Shown piece by piece: positions 8,820 to 19,834 of a stretch of 64,000 nucleotides of DNA. This DNA is from Zoogloea sp. (GTDB lineage Bacteria > Pseudomonadota > Gammaproteobacteria > Burkholderiales > Rhodocyclaceae). Where the stretch lies: assembly GCF_017302315.1 (NCBI RefSeq), contig NZ_JAFLDT010000001.1:140108-204107 (forward strand). The letters run 5' to 3'. A program made the translations under genes and the position numbers. Below the pieces are notes generated by a model, which saw only the letters and a program-made list of their open reading frames with translations, did no database searches and was not told where the DNA came from. How positions within the stretch are numbered: the first letter of the stretch is position 1; every line of letters starts with the position of its first letter.

Positions 8820-9950
8820 ATGGCGAAACGGGATTTATACGAGATCCTAGGCGTCAATCGCGACGCCTCTGAGGACGAGTTGAAAAAGGCCTACCGAAAG
8901 CTGGCCATGAAATACCATCCGGACCGCAATCCGGACAGCAAGGACGCCGAGGACAAATTCAAGGAGGCCAAGGAAGCCTACGAGATCCTGACGGATGCCA
9001 ACAAGCGCGCCGCCTACGACCGTTACGGTCACGCAGGCGTCGACCCCTCCATGGGCGGCGGCGGTGGTGGCGGTCAGGGCTTCGACGGCTTCGCTGACGC
9101 GTTCGGCGATATCTTTGGCGACATCTTTGGAGGCGGCGGAGGCGGACGGGGTCGCTCCAATGTCTACCGGGGTGCCGATCTACGCTACAACCTTGAGATC
9201 ACCCTGGAAGAAGCTGCCCGTGGTGCGGAGAAGACGATCCGCATTCCGGCGCTGGAAGAATGCGACACCTGCCACGGCAGTGGCGCAAAACCCGGCACCC
9301 AGCCCAAGACCTGTCCGACATGTGGTGGCGCCGGTCAGGTTCGCATTCAGCAGGGGTTCTTCTCCATTCAGCAGACCTGCCCCAAGTGCCACGGCAGCGG
9401 CCGCATCATTCCGGAGCCCTGCCCGTCCTGCGGTGGTGCGGGACGCGTCAAGCGACAGAAGACCCTGGAAGTCAAGATTCCGGCGGGAATAGACGACGGC
9501 ATGCGACTGCGCCATGGTGGTCATGGCGAGCCAGGTGTCAATGGTGGACCGGCCGGGGATCTCTATGTGGAGATCCACATCAAGCAGCACCCTGTATTCC
9601 AGCGGGACGGCGACGATCTGCACTGCGAGATGCCGATCAGTTTCACCACCGCAGCCCTGGGTGGCGAAATCGAGATCCCAACCCTCGACGGCGCAGCCAA
9701 TATCCGGATTCCCGCGGAGACGCAGAGTGCCAAGGTATTCCGCCTGCGGGGCAAGGGCATCCGCAACGTCCGCAGTCACGCTCCGGGTGACTTGATGGTC
9801 CATGTCATCGTCGAGACACCGGTCAAACTGACTGAACGTCAAAAGGAACTGCTCCGGGAATTCGACGAGATCGCGTCCAGCAACGCCGAGCGTCATAACC
9901 CGAAAGCCAAGTCCTGGATGGACAAGGTGAAGGATTTCTTTAGCGCCTGA
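8820..9950 (+). CDS. dnaJ: Chaperone protein DnaJ (Hsp40, type I)
   Basis: DnaK cochaperone that stimulates its ATPase, 376 aa. The J domain occupies residues 1-70 with HPD in [11 protein letters not shown] Gly/Phe-rich linker follows ([20 protein letters not shown]). The zinc-finger domain has four CxxCxGxG-type repeats ([32 protein letters not shown]). The C-terminal substrate-binding domains run to the end. It is the third gene of the grpE-dnaK-dnaJ operon and is followed by a very strong terminator. Confidence 0.97.
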   Translation: MAKRDLYEILGVNRDASEDELKKAYRKLAMKYHPDRNPDSKDAEDKFKEAKEAYEILTDANKRAAYDRYGHAGVDPSMGGGGGGGQGFDGFADAFGDIFGDIFGGGGGGRGRSNVYRGADLRYNLEITLEEAARGAEKTIRIPALEECDTCHGSGAKPGTQPKTCPTCGGAGQVRIQQGFFSIQQTCPKCHGSGRIIPEPCPSCGGAGRVKRQKTLEVKIPAGIDDGMRLRHGGHGEPGVNGGPAGDLYVEIHIKQHPVFQRDGDDLHCEMPISFTTAALGGEIEIPTLDGAANIRIPAETQSAKVFRLRGKGIRNVRSHAPGDLMVHVIVETPVKLTERQKELLREFDEIASSNAERHNPKAKSWMDKVKDFFSA

Positions 9951-9980
9951 GCCCGGTTTATTGCTGCACTGCGACACAAA

Positions 9981-10022
9981 ACGCTGGCCGATGCTCCTTC
10001 TGGAGCATCGGCCAGCGTCCTT
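9981..10022 (+). terminator. Rho-independent terminator after dnaJ
   Basis: A 17-bp perfect stem (arms 9981-9997 and 10002-10018) with a TTCT loop, followed by CCTTTCC and further T runs. It closes the grpE-dnaK-dnaJ transcript. Confidence 0.9.
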
Positions 10023-10091
10023 TCCGAAACACTTTCCTTTTGACCTATACTCGGCTTCGCCCCTCCTCCAAACAAAAAAGAGTCGCCGATC

Positions 10092-11246
10092 ATGCTTATC
10101 CACACCCTCAAGTCGCTGATCGCCACCCTAAGCGTCGGATTGATGTTTACGGTCGCGGACTCGGCTCAGGCTGCCGATCCTGGTATCGGCGAGAACACCA
10201 TCACACTGGGCATGTCTGCCCCCTTTTCCGGCCCCAACGGCGCCTATGGCAAGGAGATGAAAGAAGGCGCGATGGCGTACTTCGCACAATTGAACGCGGC
10301 AGGTGGTATTCACGGCCGGAAAGTCGAGCTTCTTGCGCTGGATGATGGGTACGAAACGGATAAGGCGGTCGCCAACACCCGAAAACTGATCAATGAGCAA
10401 AAGATCTTTGCCCTGATGGCGTACTACGGCTCCTCCCCCACCACCGAGGCAATGAAAGTCTTCGCCGAAGCGCGGGTTCCTCTTATCGGCACCATCAGCG
10501 GTGCCGGCAGCCTGCGCACACCGGTCAACCGCTACATGTTTCACCTGCGCGCGAGCTATGCCGACGAAACCGAAGCCATCGTCAATCATCTGGTCGGTCT
10601 TGGCATCACCCAGATCGCCGTGTTCTACCAAAACGATGGATTCGGCAAGTCCGGGCTGGACGGCGTGGTAGCAACCCTCGCCCGCCACAAATTGAAGCCC
10701 GTTGCGGTAGGCTCCGTGGAGCGCAATTCACTGGACGTCGCCGCCGCTGTCGCCCAGATTGCCAAAGGCAATCCCCAGGCCGTCATCATGGCCACGCTCT
10801 ACAAGCCGACCGCCGAGTTTATCCGGCAGATGCGCAAGGCCGGCCAGGTTCCCCAGTTCTCAACGCTCTCGCCCATTGGTGCCGATCTGCTTGTCGCAGA
10901 GATGGGAGCCAAGGAGGCGCACGGCATTGGCATATCCCAGGTCATGCCCTACCCTTGGAACGACACCATCCCGGCTGTCAAGGAATACCACAAGGCCATT
11001 CAGGCCCATGCCAAGCATGGCAACTACAGCTACTACGGTATCGAGGGATTCCTGAATGCCAAACTGGTGGCCGATGCCCTGAAGAAGGTGGGCAAGGATC
11101 CAACCCGTGAGAAGCTCGTAAGCACCCTCGAGAATGGCACTTTCGACCTTGGCGGCTACCGGGTCGGCTATTCCCCCACCAGCCACAACGGATCGCGCTT
11201 CGTGGATCTGACCGTTCTTGGTCGGGACGGGCGGGTTCTACGCTGA
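10092..11246 (+). CDS. ABC transporter substrate-binding protein, branched-chain amino acid type
   Basis: Periplasmic binding protein of the Peripla_BP_6 (LivJ-like) family, 384 aa. The first 27 residues form a signal peptide ending in ADSAQAADPG. The mature protein begins with ITLGMSAPFSGPNGAYGKEM and continues with typical blocks GGIHGRKVELLALDDGYE and GAGSLRTPVNRYMFHLRA. No permease or ATPase gene is nearby, so it is an orphan; such orphans are frequent in beta-proteobacteria and the ligand cannot be told from sequence. A related orphan lies at 59378-60508. It has its own terminator downstream and stands between two convergent or closed units. Confidence 0.88.
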   Translation: MLIHTLKSLIATLSVGLMFTVADSAQAADPGIGENTITLGMSAPFSGPNGAYGKEMKEGAMAYFAQLNAAGGIHGRKVELLALDDGYETDKAVANTRKLINEQKIFALMAYYGSSPTTEAMKVFAEARVPLIGTISGAGSLRTPVNRYMFHLRASYADETEAIVNHLVGLGITQIAVFYQNDGFGKSGLDGVVATLARHKLKPVAVGSVERNSLDVAAAVAQIAKGNPQAVIMATLYKPTAEFIRQMRKAGQVPQFSTLSPIGADLLVAEMGAKEAHGIGISQVMPYPWNDTIPAVKEYHKAIQAHAKHGNYSYYGIEGFLNAKLVADALKKVGKDPTREKLVSTLENGTFDLGGYRVGYSPTSHNGSRFVDLTVLGRDGRVLR

Positions 11247-11269
11247 TTCAACGGCCCCCTGGACGTCAA

Positions 11270-11296
11270 TGAGGCCACTCTCGTGGCCTCATTTTT
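11270..11296 (+). terminator. Terminator after the binding-protein gene
   Basis: Stem TGAGGCCAC (11270-11278) / GTGGCCTCA (11283-11291), TCTC loop, then TTTTT. It lies between this gene and the convergent cysS, 13 bases before the cysS stop. Confidence 0.88.
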
Positions 11297-11308
11297 GCGA
11301 AGAGAAGA

Positions 11309-12691
11309 TCAGGCACGACGCCAGATCGTCCCCTGGGCCGTATCTTCAAGGGCTATCCCCTCGGCCAGCAATTCAGCGCGGATCCGGTCAGCCTCGGCAA
11401 AGTCACGCGCCTTCTTGGCAGCAATCCGTGCCTCAATCCTGGCATTGACTGAAGCGGAGTCATCGCCGGCACTTTCAGCCCCACCCTGCAGGAAGGCCGT
11501 AGGATCCTGCTCGAGCAGCCCCAACACACCCCCCAACTCCTTGAGCAGGCCGGAGGCCTCGGCTGACTGACTCCGATTTGCTTCTGCAGCCAGATCGAAT
11601 AGGACGGACAGCGCCTCTGCCGTATTGAAGTCATCATCCATGGCCAACTTGAAACGCGCGGCCATGGGTAACGACCAGTCCACCACGGGCAAAGGAGCGG
11701 GCGGCACGTTGCGCAAAGCCGTGTATAGGCGCGAAAGCGCATTTCGCGCATCCACGAGATGAGCGTCAGAGTAGTTGAGCGGACTTCTATAGTGGGCGCG
11801 CAAAATGAAGAAACGGACCACTTCCGGCGCATACTCCTTGAGCACGTCACGAATAGTGAAAAAGTTGCCCAGACTCTTGGACATCTTTTCATCGTCAACA
11901 CGCACAAACCCGTTGTGCATCCAGTAATTCACGAAGGAGCACTGGTGAGCCCCCTCACTCTGGGCGATCTCGTTCTCATGATGGGGAAACTGCAGGTCGG
12001 CCCCACCCCCATGAATATCGAACTGGGCGCCCAGCAATTCCGAACTCATTGCAGAGCACTCAATGTGCCACCCGGGGCGTCCAGCTCCCCAGGGTGAAGC
12101 CCACTTGACTTCCTCGGGCTCGTCGGCCCGGGCGTGCTTCCATAGTACGAAATCAAGGGGATCCTGCTTGCCGCCGGCCACCTCAACCCGTTCCCCAGCA
12201 CGCAATTCATCCAGGGACTTGCCAGAAAGTTTGCCGTAACCCTCAAATTTGCGCACGGCAAAGCAGACGTCTTCATTGTCCGCCTTGTAGGCCAGGCCGT
12301 GCCCCATCAGTTCGCCAATGAGCTTCTGCATTGGCAAGACATACTCGGTCGCCCGGGGCTCATGATCAGGCCGCTGGACACCGAGTGCATCCGCATCTTC
12401 ATGCATCGCGGCAATGAAACGATCGGTCAAGGCACGAATGCTCTCCCCATTCTCCCCCGCACGCTTGATGATCTTGTCATCAATGTCGGTAATATTGCGA
12501 ACATACGTGACCTCATAGTCGCTCGCCCGCAGCCAGCGCACCACCATGTCGAATACCACCATCACCCGTGCATGCCCAAGATGGCAATAGTCGTACACCG
12601 TCATCCCACATACGTACATGCGGACCTTGCCTGGCTCTATGGGGATGAACCGCTCTTTCTTTCGGGAGAGGGAATTATGAATTTTCAACAT
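11309..12691 (-). CDS. cysS: Cysteinyl-tRNA synthetase
   Basis: Class I aminoacyl-tRNA synthetase that charges tRNA-Cys, 460 aa. The HIGH-type motif appears as CHLGHAR near residue 36 and the KMSKS loop as [11 protein letters not shown] near 270. Zinc ligands are expected at Cys28 (YVCGMTVYD), Cys in HIECSAM, and [11 protein letters not shown]. The C-terminal helical domain ends with [16 protein letters not shown]. It is a single gene, convergent with the preceding binding protein and divergent from the envelope cluster at 12915. ATG 12691 gives the usual N-terminus [13 protein letters not shown]. Confidence 0.97.
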   Translation of the reverse strand: MLKIHNSLSRKKERFIPIEPGKVRMYVCGMTVYDYCHLGHARVMVVFDMVVRWLRASDYEVTYVRNITDIDDKIIKRAGENGESIRALTDRFIAAMHEDADALGVQRPDHEPRATEYVLPMQKLIGELMGHGLAYKADNEDVCFAVRKFEGYGKLSGKSLDELRAGERVEVAGGKQDPLDFVLWKHARADEPEEVKWASPWGAGRPGWHIECSAMSSELLGAQFDIHGGGADLQFPHHENEIAQSEGAHQCSFVNYWMHNGFVRVDDEKMSKSLGNFFTIRDVLKEYAPEVVRFFILRAHYRSPLNYSDAHLVDARNALSRLYTALRNVPPAPLPVVDWSLPMAARFKLAMDDDFNTAEALSVLFDLAAEANRSQSAEASGLLKELGGVLGLLEQDPTAFLQGGAESAGDDSASVNARIEARIAAKKARDFAEADRIRAELLAEGIALEDTAQGTIWRRA

Positions 12692-12914
12692 GAGGAAGAC
12701 TGAACTGAAACCGTGGAAAAAGGATCAAGCCAGAACGCAATCAGAAAACGGCGCAGGCCGGCCCTGAATTGCTCGGACAGCGTGAGCCCGTGCAACGAAG
12801 AAATAGGGAAGTGCTCATGGTAGGCAGCAACGCTTCTTGATAAAATGCGCAGATAGCAATCCTACCAATAACAAGCGCTGGTGCGTGCTTAGCCGTGCTT
12901 GCGGATCATACCAC

Positions 12915-14018
12915 ATGTCAAAACGAGCCCTGGTCGCCTCCCTGCTCCTCGCAAGCCTGATCTGCAGCCCCGTTCGGGCGGATCCCATCCAGGATCTCCA
13001 GACCCTTGTCAAACAGGGACAGTTTTCCCAGGCTCTCGAACGCGCCGACAGCATTCTGGCCTCCAAGCCGCGAGACGCTCAGGTTCGTTTTCTGAAAGGG
13101 GTGGTGCTGTCCGAGCTTAACCGCAGCGCCGAGGCCATCGCCGTTTTTCAGAAATTGACCGAGGATTTTCCTGAACTCCCGGAGCCTTACAACAATCTGG
13201 CCGTGCTTTACGCCCAACAGCGCCAGTACGACAAGGCTCGTATCGCTCTCGAGATGGCGATCCGCACCCATCCGAGCTACGCGACTGCCCACGAGAACCT
13301 CGGCGACATCTATGCTCGCCTGGCCAGCCAGGCCTACGACAAGGCACTCGCCCTGGACTCGTCCAACGTTGCCGCCCAGAACAAGCTCGCCCTCATTCGG
13401 GAAATGATCAGCGTCGCTGGCAAACCCGGCCGTCCAGCTGCCCCCACCCCGGTAGCGGCAGCCCCCCAGGCGAACAAGCCTGCCGCACCGCCCCCGGTAA
13501 CTGTTGCGGCCGCCCCCGTGAAACCTGCTCCAGCCTCTGCAGCCACGGCACCCGCACCTGCTGCAGCCAAACCGATCGCCCCCCCAACACCCGTTGCCGT
13601 TCCTCCCACCCCGGTTATCAAGGAAGAGCCGAAAGCCGTCGCGAAACGACCCGAACCCAAAGACGATACGCCACCTCAGGCGGCCGCGATCTCCAAAGCG
13701 GTGCAGAACTGGGCTGGAGCTTGGTCCCGCAAGGATGTCAAGTCCTATTTCGGCTACTACGCGCGTGACTTTGAACCTCCGAAGGGGCTCAACCGCAAGG
13801 CTTGGGAAGAAGAGCGCACCCAGCGGCTCACCAAACCCGGCGCCATCGAAGTTGATCTTGAGAACATCAAGGTTGTCTCCGTGGCGGGGGATCGGGCTAC
13901 AGTCAAGCTTCGTCAGCACTATCGCTCAGCCAACCTGTCCACCTCTTCCAACAAGACACTCAATCTCATCAATCAGGACGGCAAGTGGGTCATCCAGCAG
14001 GAGCGGGTAGGCGGTTGA
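12915..14018 (+). CDS. Exported TPR protein with Cds6-like C-terminal domain
   Basis: A 367-aa protein from ATG 12915 (MSKRALVASLLLASLICSP), whose signal peptide ends around RADP. Tetratricopeptide repeats cover about residues 25-150 (QFSQALERADSILASKPRD; YNNLAVLYAQQRQYDKARIA). A long Pro/Ala-rich linker follows at about 165-255 and probably spans the periplasm. The last 105 residues (AVQNWAGAWSRKDVKSYFGY ... GKWVIQQERVGG) form an NTF2-like domain that recurs at the C-terminus of the next gene. The in-frame ORF upstream to 12837 lacks a signal peptide. Its stop overlaps the start of the transpeptidase gene, so the two are one operon and probably one cell-wall complex. Confidence 0.85.
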   Translation: MSKRALVASLLLASLICSPVRADPIQDLQTLVKQGQFSQALERADSILASKPRDAQVRFLKGVVLSELNRSAEAIAVFQKLTEDFPELPEPYNNLAVLYAQQRQYDKARIALEMAIRTHPSYATAHENLGDIYARLASQAYDKALALDSSNVAAQNKLALIREMISVAGKPGRPAAPTPVAAAPQANKPAAPPPVTVAAAPVKPAPASAATAPAPAAAKPIAPPTPVAVPPTPVIKEEPKAVAKRPEPKDDTPPQAAAISKAVQNWAGAWSRKDVKSYFGYYARDFEPPKGLNRKAWEEERTQRLTKPGAIEVDLENIKVVSVAGDRATVKLRQHYRSANLSTSSNKTLNLINQDGKWVIQQERVGG

Positions 14019-15214
14019 TGCTTCGCTTGAAGGCCGCCTTACACAGGGGGCTTGCCCTCGTCTTCGTCTGCTTCCCGCTCGTGGTATCGGCCTCTGGAGG
14101 CCTGCGGGCATCAGCGGCCGACGCCGACATGGCCCTCGGAGAAGTGATTCGTGATATCGAACACCGCAGGACGGATGACGCACTCAAGAAGGTTGATGCG
14201 CTACTGCTGCGCTACCCCAACTTTCGCCTTGCCCATCTGATCCGTGGCGACCTGCTTCTTGCCCGCACCCGACCACTGAGTGCATTTGGCGACTCGCCGG
14301 AAGCCCCCGCAGAGAAGCTCGCAGACCTTCGTGAAGAGGCAATCGCCCGTCTCAAGGCCTATCGCAACAGACCGCCTAGCAACTACGTCCCGCGCTACCT
14401 GCTGCAGATGGAGCCCGATCAAAAGTTTGCGATCGTCGTGGACACCCAGCGCTCCCGGCTCTACATTTACCAGAACGACAACGGGCGCCCCCGCTTCGTT
14501 GCAGACTACTACATTGCCCATGGCAAGTTGGGTGCGGAAAAGACCCGCGAAGGTGACAAGCGCACGCCGGTCGGCGTGTACCACGTGACGGCCAATCTGC
14601 CACGCCAGAAACTTTCGGATTTCTACGGTAGCGGCGCCTTTCCAATCAACTACCCGAACGAGTGGGACAGGCAGCAGGGCCGCAATGGCCACGGTATCTG
14701 GCTCCATGGCACGCCCAGCGACACCTACTCGCGCCCTCCCCGCGCATCCGACGGCTGCGTGGTGCTGACGAACCAGGATCTGGATACCCTTTCCGGCTAT
14801 CTACAAGTCGGCTTGACCCCGGTCATCATCAGTAACACCATCGAATGGCTGAGCCTGGACGACTGGGCGAGCGAACGCACAGCACTCAACCGCGAAATAG
14901 AAGCCTGGCGGAAGGACTGGGAAAGTCGTGACGTGGATCGCTATCTGGCCCATTACTCCCGCTCCTTCCGCAACAACGAGGGCGACTATGGCCAGTGGGC
15001 GCAGCAAAAACGGCTGGTTGCAGCGGGAAAGTCCTGGGTCAAGGTCGATCTGAGCAAACTGAGCGTTTTTCGCAACCCTGGCAAGCAAGACATGATTGTC
15101 GTGACCTTCGAACAGGATTACCGCAGCAACAACCTTTCCAACGTCCTCAAGAAACGACAGTATTGGGTGAAGGAAGGTGGACGCTGGAAGATCATCTATG
15201 AAGGCTTCGCCTAA
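14018..15214 (+). CDS. L,D-transpeptidase (YkuD family) with Cds6-like C-terminal domain
   Basis: Periplasmic cell-wall enzyme of 398 aa. The ATG at 14018 shares one base with the upstream TGA. It starts with a signal peptide (residues about 1-33). The YkuD domain begins around [18 protein letters not shown], includes [11 protein letters not shown], and has the catalytic block GIWLHGTP ... SDGCVVL, in which SDGC replaces the commoner SHGC; the nucleophilic Cys is present. The C-terminal domain ([20 protein letters not shown] ... [12 protein letters not shown]) is homologous in layout to that of the TPR partner. It may form 3-3 cross-links or attach lipoprotein to peptidoglycan; which of these cannot be decided here. 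Confidence 0.9.
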   Translation: MLRLKAALHRGLALVFVCFPLVVSASGGLRASAADADMALGEVIRDIEHRRTDDALKKVDALLLRYPNFRLAHLIRGDLLLARTRPLSAFGDSPEAPAEKLADLREEAIARLKAYRNRPPSNYVPRYLLQMEPDQKFAIVVDTQRSRLYIYQNDNGRPRFVADYYIAHGKLGAEKTREGDKRTPVGVYHVTANLPRQKLSDFYGSGAFPINYPNEWDRQQGRNGHGIWLHGTPSDTYSRPPRASDGCVVLTNQDLDTLSGYLQVGLTPVIISNTIEWLSLDDWASERTALNREIEAWRKDWESRDVDRYLAHYSRSFRNNEGDYGQWAQQKRLVAAGKSWVKVDLSKLSVFRNPGKQDMIVVTFEQDYRSNNLSNVLKKRQYWVKEGGRWKIIYEGFA

Positions 15215-15245
15215 ACGCGAAGCCGTTTTTTCTCACAGGACCTCC

Positions 15246-15815
15246 ATGAAAAAAGCCCTTCTTGCAGTCGCTTTGGCCGCCAATGCCCTTATTGCTGCTG
15301 CCGCCAACCCTTTGGTCGAACTGAAGACCAGCGCGGGTAATATCGTGCTGGAACTCTATCCCGAAAAGGCGCCGAAGACCGTCGCCAACTTTCTTGACTA
15401 CGTGAAGAGCGGCCATTACAACGGTTTGATCTTCCACCGGGTGATCAACGGCTTCATGATCCAGGGCGGCGGCATGAACAGCGCCATGGAAGAGAAGGCA
15501 ACCCGCGCGCCGGTCGAGAACGAAGGCAAGAACGGCCTGAAGAACGACGCAGGCAGCATTGCCATGGCCCGCACCCAGAATCCACACTCGGCCACTGCCC
15601 AGTTCTTCATCAACCTTGAAGACAACCGGTCCCTCAACTACCCGTCCCCAGACGGCTGGGGCTACACCGTTTTCGGCAAGGTGACGGAAGGCATGGACGT
15701 AGTCCGCAAGATCGGCAAGGAGCCGACAACCACCCGCGGTTTCCACCGGGACGTGCCGGCCACCCCGATTCTTATCGAATCGGCCCGCCAGCTACCCGAA
15801 AAAGCTGCCAAGTAA
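15246..15815 (+). CDS. ppiA: Periplasmic peptidyl-prolyl cis-trans isomerase, cyclophilin type
   Basis: Cyclophilin of 189 aa from ATG 15246. The N-terminal 19 residues ([19 protein letters not shown]) are a signal peptide, so it folds envelope proteins. The catalytic core shows [16 protein letters not shown] with the active-site Arg, and [14 protein letters not shown]. It starts 31 bases after the transpeptidase stop and is followed by its cytoplasmic paralogue. The in-frame extension to 15177 lies inside the transpeptidase gene and is not needed. Confidence 0.92.
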   Translation: MKKALLAVALAANALIAAAANPLVELKTSAGNIVLELYPEKAPKTVANFLDYVKSGHYNGLIFHRVINGFMIQGGGMNSAMEEKATRAPVENEGKNGLKNDAGSIAMARTQNPHSATAQFFINLEDNRSLNYPSPDGWGYTVFGKVTEGMDVVRKIGKEPTTTRGFHRDVPATPILIESARQLPEKAAK

Positions 15816-15841
15816 CGACCCCTTTCCAACAGGAGCACCCC

Positions 15842-16336
15842 ATGGCTGTCAAACTCACTACTAACCACGGCGACATCGTTCTCGAGCTGGACGCCGCAAA
15901 AGCGCCCGAAACGGTAAAGAACTTTCTGGCTTACGTGGAAGCCGGTCATTACAACAACACGGTCTTCCATCGCGTCATCAACGGTTTCATGATCCAGGGT
16001 GGCGGGTTCGAGCCTGGCATGAAGCAAAAGCCCTGTGGCGAGCCGATCCAGAACGAAGCCAACAACGGCCTCAAGAATGAGGCCGGCACCATTGCCATGG
16101 CCCGGACCAACGCCCCCCACTCGGCCACGGCCCAGTTTTTCATCAACGTCGCCGACAACGATTTTCTCAACCACCGCTCCCCCGACATGCAGGGCTGGGG
16201 CTACTGCGTGTTCGGCAAGGTCAGCGAAGGCATGGATGTGGTCGAGAAGATCAAGGGTGTCAAGACCGGCACCAGCGGCTTCCATCAGGATGTTCCGAAG
16301 GAAGACGTGATCATTCAGAGCGCTGAAATCATCTAA
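15842..16336 (+). CDS. ppiB: Cytoplasmic peptidyl-prolyl cis-trans isomerase B
   Basis: Cyclophilin of 164 aa without a signal peptide, beginning [17 protein letters not shown]. It has [19 protein letters not shown] with the catalytic Arg, and [19 protein letters not shown]. The sequence is close to the preceding periplasmic cyclophilin, which suggests tandem duplication followed by a change of compartment. AACAGGAGC supplies the ribosome site. lpxH follows directly. Confidence 0.95.
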   Translation: MAVKLTTNHGDIVLELDAAKAPETVKNFLAYVEAGHYNNTVFHRVINGFMIQGGGFEPGMKQKPCGEPIQNEANNGLKNEAGTIAMARTNAPHSATAQFFINVADNDFLNHRSPDMQGWGYCVFGKVSEGMDVVEKIKGVKTGTSGFHQDVPKEDVIIQSAEII

Positions 16337-16363
16337 ATGGAATCACAGGGGGGCGATCGGCGC

Positions 16364-17101
16364 ATGCAAGTTCATTTCATTTCCGACCTGCATCTCACGG
16401 TCGACCGCCCCGCACTGACCGCGGTCTTCGAGCGCTACCTCGCAGGCCCAGCCAGGAATGCCGAAGCACTCTACATACTGGGTGATCTCTACGAATACTG
16501 GGCAGGGGACGACGATCATGACGACCCCCTGAACGGAGCTCTGGCTGCACAACTGGCCACGCTTGCCGAAGGCGGCACCCGGATCCATTTCATGCCCGGA
16601 AACCGGGATTTCCTGATCGGCGCAGATTTCGCCCATCGGGCTCACCTGGAGATTCTGTCTGAACCCTCACTGATCCATCTGGGCACGCAGGCCGTACTGC
16701 TGTGTCACGGCGACAGCCTGTGCACCGATGATGTGGCTTACCAGGCGTTTCGTGGTCAGGTCCGCACACAGGCCTATCAGGCGCAGTTTCTCAGCCAGCC
16801 CCTTGCCGCCCGCAAGCAGTTCATTGCCGGCATACGCCAGAAGAGCGAAGCCGCCAAGGCAGGCAAGAGCGCCGAAATCATGGATGCCAACGAAGAGGCC
16901 GTTGCCGCCCTGCTCCGCGGGCACGGATATCCGTGCCTGATTCATGGCCACACCCATCGGCCGGCCAGGCATCAGGTCAGCGTGGACGGCCACACCTGCG
17001 AACGCTGGGTACTGGCCGACTGGAAGGAAAATGCAGGAAAGGCGAGCGGAGAAGTGCTCATCTGGGCTGACGGGATGTTCTCCCGTCAAACTCTGGAGTG
17101 A
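16364..17101 (+). CDS. lpxH: UDP-2,3-diacylglucosamine diphosphatase LpxH
   Basis: Inner-membrane-associated metallophosphoesterase that makes lipid X in lipid A synthesis, 245 aa. The motifs are HFISDLHLT, ILGDLYEYWAGDDD, MPGNRDFLIG, LCHGDSLCTDD and LIHGHTHRPARH, which supply the two-metal site. I prefer ATG 16364 (MQVHFISDLHL), preceded by an AGGGGGG run. The in-frame ATG at 16337, directly after the ppiB stop, would add nine residues. It is convergent with metZ, with only six bases between the stop codons. Confidence 0.93.
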   Translation: MQVHFISDLHLTVDRPALTAVFERYLAGPARNAEALYILGDLYEYWAGDDDHDDPLNGALAAQLATLAEGGTRIHFMPGNRDFLIGADFAHRAHLEILSEPSLIHLGTQAVLLCHGDSLCTDDVAYQAFRGQVRTQAYQAQFLSQPLAARKQFIAGIRQKSEAAKAGKSAEIMDANEEAVAALLRGHGYPCLIHGHTHRPARHQVSVDGHTCERWVLADWKENAGKASGEVLIWADGMFSRQTLE

Positions 17102-17107
17102 AGCGGC

Positions 17108-18298
17108 TCAGGCGATAAGCGCCAGACCACGGGCCAGATCGGCCTTGAGGTCATCGACCGACTCAAGCCCCACCGCAATACGCAGCAGACTCTCCCGGAT
17201 CCCGGAGGCCTCACGGGCTTCAGAAGAGATACGGCCATGGGTAGTCGATGCCGGATGGGTCAGGGTTGTCTTGGTATCCCCAAGATTGGCCGTAATCGAC
17301 ACGATGCGCGTCGCGTCCACAACTTTCCAGGCCTCTTCCCGCCCACCGCGCACCTCGAAGCTGACAATCGCACCGCCGCTGCTCTGCTGCCGGCAAGCCA
17401 GTTCGTACTGGGGATGGGATGGCAGACCCGGATAGTACACACGGGCTACCTGCGGCTGTGCTTCGAGCCAGCTAGCCAGTTCGTGGGCGGCTGCGGACTG
17501 CGCAGTCATGCGGATACGCAAGGTTTCAAGCCCCTTGAGAATCACCCAGGCATTGAACGGAGAAATACATGGCCCCGCCGTACGCAGGAACTTGAACACC
17601 TCGTCCACCAATGCCTTGCTGCCACACACCGCACCACCCAGAACTCGCCCCTGGCCGTCCAGATACTTGGTGGCGGAGTGAATCACCAGATCAGCCCCAA
17701 GCGTGAGGGGCCTCTGCAGGGCTGGCGAGCAAAAGCAATTGTCGACCGCCAGCAACACACCTGCGTCATGGGCGATGGCGGCAACCGCTGCAATATCCAC
17801 CAACTCGGTGAGCGGATTGGACGGCGATTCGACAAAGAACAGACGTGTTTTCGGCGTTACGGCGGCACGGTAGGCGTCCAGGTCCGTAGCTGACACAAAG
17901 GTCGTCTCGATGCCGAAACGGGACAGGATATTGCCGAACAGTTGCTGCGTGGCCCCGAACAGGCCGCGTGACGCCACGATGTGGTCGCCGGCACTGAGCA
18001 AGGCCATCACAGCGGACATGATCGCCGCCATACCCGATGCCGTGGCAACACACGCCTCCGCCCCCTCCAGTGCAGCCAGACGCTGCTGCATCGCCGTCAC
18101 GGTCGGATTGGTGAAACGCGCGTAGACATTTCCGTCTTCCTCGCCCGAAAAACGGGCCGCAGCCTGCGCTGCGCTGTCGAACACGAAGCTGGACGTCAGA
18201 TACAGCGCCTCCGAATGCTCATTGAACTGGCTTCGTTCGATGCCCGCCCTGACTGCCAGCGTATCGATGGCCAATCCATCCAATGAAGGCAGGTTCAA
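17108..18298 (-). CDS. metZ: O-succinylhomoserine sulfhydrylase
   Basis: PLP enzyme making homocysteine from O-succinylhomoserine and sulfide in methionine synthesis, 396 aa. The Cys/Met metabolism PLP signature is clear: YARFTNPTV near residue 60, [25 protein letters not shown], and [16 protein letters not shown] with the PLP-binding Lys. Its position as the last gene of the purF operon is the standard proteobacterial place for metZ and supports this call over cystathionine gamma-synthase. The start overlaps the purF stop by four bases. Confidence 0.93.
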   Translation of the reverse strand: MNLPSLDGLAIDTLAVRAGIERSQFNEHSEALYLTSSFVFDSAAQAAARFSGEEDGNVYARFTNPTVTAMQQRLAALEGAEACVATASGMAAIMSAVMALLSAGDHIVASRGLFGATQQLFGNILSRFGIETTFVSATDLDAYRAAVTPKTRLFFVESPSNPLTELVDIAAVAAIAHDAGVLLAVDNCFCSPALQRPLTLGADLVIHSATKYLDGQGRVLGGAVCGSKALVDEVFKFLRTAGPCISPFNAWVILKGLETLRIRMTAQSAAAHELASWLEAQPQVARVYYPGLPSHPQYELACRQQSSGGAIVSFEVRGGREEAWKVVDATRIVSITANLGDTKTTLTHPASTTHGRISSEAREASGIRESLLRIAVGLESVDDLKADLARGLALIA

Positions 18299-19824
18299 CT
18301 TTCGCTCCGGGAAACAAGATTGAGATCCATCTGACCACCACCCTCATCATTGACCGGCTTGCCCGCAGCGTCATTGCGCTGGGTCTCCACGCCGGAAAGA
18401 TATTCCTGGGTCACGTCACCAGTCACATAGCAGCCATCAAAACAGGAAGTCTCGAACACGGAGATGGCCGGATTGATGGCCTGGACGGCGAGCTTCAGGT
18501 CATTGAGATCCTGATAGATCAGGGCGTCGGCACCGATTTCAGCACAGATTTCCTCCTCGGTACGGTCACTCGCAATCAGCTCACCCTTGGTCGGCATGTC
18601 AATGCCGTACACGTTGGCGTAGCGCACCGGAGGCGCAGCGGACGCCATGAAGACCTTGCTTGCTCCCGCATCCCGGGCCATCTGGACAATCTCGCGGCTG
18701 GTGGTGCCACGCACGATGGAGTCGTCCACCAGCAGCACGTTCTTGCCCTTGAATTCCTGGTGGATCGTATTGAGCTTCTGCCGCACGGACTTACGCCGGA
18801 TCGCCTGCCCGGGCATGATGAAGGTACGGCCGATGTAGCGGTTCTTGACGAAGCCTTCGCGGTAAGGAACATTCAACTGGTGTGCCATCTCCATGGCCGA
18901 CGGGCGGCTGGAATCCGGGATGGGAATCACCACGTCAACTTTCAGGTGCGGCATCGTGGACCGCAGCTTGCGGGCCAGGAACTCACCCATCTTGATGCGT
19001 GCGTCGTATACCGAGATCCCGTCAATCAGCGAATCGGGACGGGCGAGATAGACAAACTCGAACATGCAGGGCGCGTGCACCGTGTGGCTGGCGCACTGAC
19101 GGCTGTGGAAACGTCCTTCCGTATCAATGAGGATCGCCTCACCGGGCGCCACATCACGGACCAGCTTGAAGCCCATCACATCAAGGGCCACGCTCTCCGA
19201 CGCCACCAGCCATTCTGTACCTTTGGGCGTATCGTTGCGCCCAATGACCAGCGGGCGGATGCCATACGGATCGCGGAAGGCCAACAGACCGGTACCGGAT
19301 ATCATTGCCACCGTGGCGTAGGCGCCACGGCAACGGCGATGAACCCCGGCGACCGCCGTGAAGACGGTCTCCTCGTCCAGACGGAAGCTCTTCGCTGCAG
19401 CCTGCAACTCGTGGGCAAGCACATTCAGCAGCACTTCCGAATCGGAATTGGTGTTGATGTGCCGCAGGTCGGAAAGGAACATCTCCCGCTTGAGCTCTTC
19501 GGAATTCGTGAGGTTGCCGTTGTGAGCCAACATCAGTCCAAAAGGCGAATTCACGTAGAAAGGCTGGGCCTCCGCAGCAGCCGACGCGGAACCTGCGGTC
19601 GGGTAGCGAACATGGGCAATCCCCCAGTTCCCGGGAAGATCTCGCATGTTGCGTGTGCGGAATACATCACGAACGAGGCCCGAAGCCTTGTGCATGTGAA
19701 ACTTGCCCCCTTCCGCAGTGGCAATACCCGCTGCATCCTGCCCCCTGTGCTGAAGCACCTGCAGACCATCATAAAGAAGCTGATTGACGGGTGTCGTCGC
19801 TACTACGCCCAGAATCCCACACAT
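18295..19824 (-). CDS. purF: Amidophosphoribosyltransferase
   Basis: First committed enzyme of purine synthesis, making phosphoribosylamine from PRPP and glutamine, 509 aa. It begins [13 protein letters not shown], so Cys2 becomes the N-terminal glutaminase nucleophile after Met removal. The PRPP-binding motif is [19 protein letters not shown] near residue 360. No propeptide is present. It lies between cvpA (10 bases upstream) and metZ (4-base overlap), a classic arrangement. An almost equally long open frame on the opposite strand is a shadow. Confidence 0.97.
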   Translation of the reverse strand: MCGILGVVATTPVNQLLYDGLQVLQHRGQDAAGIATAEGGKFHMHKASGLVRDVFRTRNMRDLPGNWGIAHVRYPTAGSASAAAEAQPFYVNSPFGLMLAHNGNLTNSEELKREMFLSDLRHINTNSDSEVLLNVLAHELQAAAKSFRLDEETVFTAVAGVHRRCRGAYATVAMISGTGLLAFRDPYGIRPLVIGRNDTPKGTEWLVASESVALDVMGFKLVRDVAPGEAILIDTEGRFHSRQCASHTVHAPCMFEFVYLARPDSLIDGISVYDARIKMGEFLARKLRSTMPHLKVDVVIPIPDSSRPSAMEMAHQLNVPYREGFVKNRYIGRTFIMPGQAIRRKSVRQKLNTIHQEFKGKNVLLVDDSIVRGTTSREIVQMARDAGASKVFMASAAPPVRYANVYGIDMPTKGELIASDRTEEEICAEIGADALIYQDLNDLKLAVQAINPAISVFETSCFDGCYVTGDVTQEYLSGVETQRNDAAGKPVNDEGGGQMDLNLVSRSES

Positions 19825-19834
19825 TTCAAACCAC

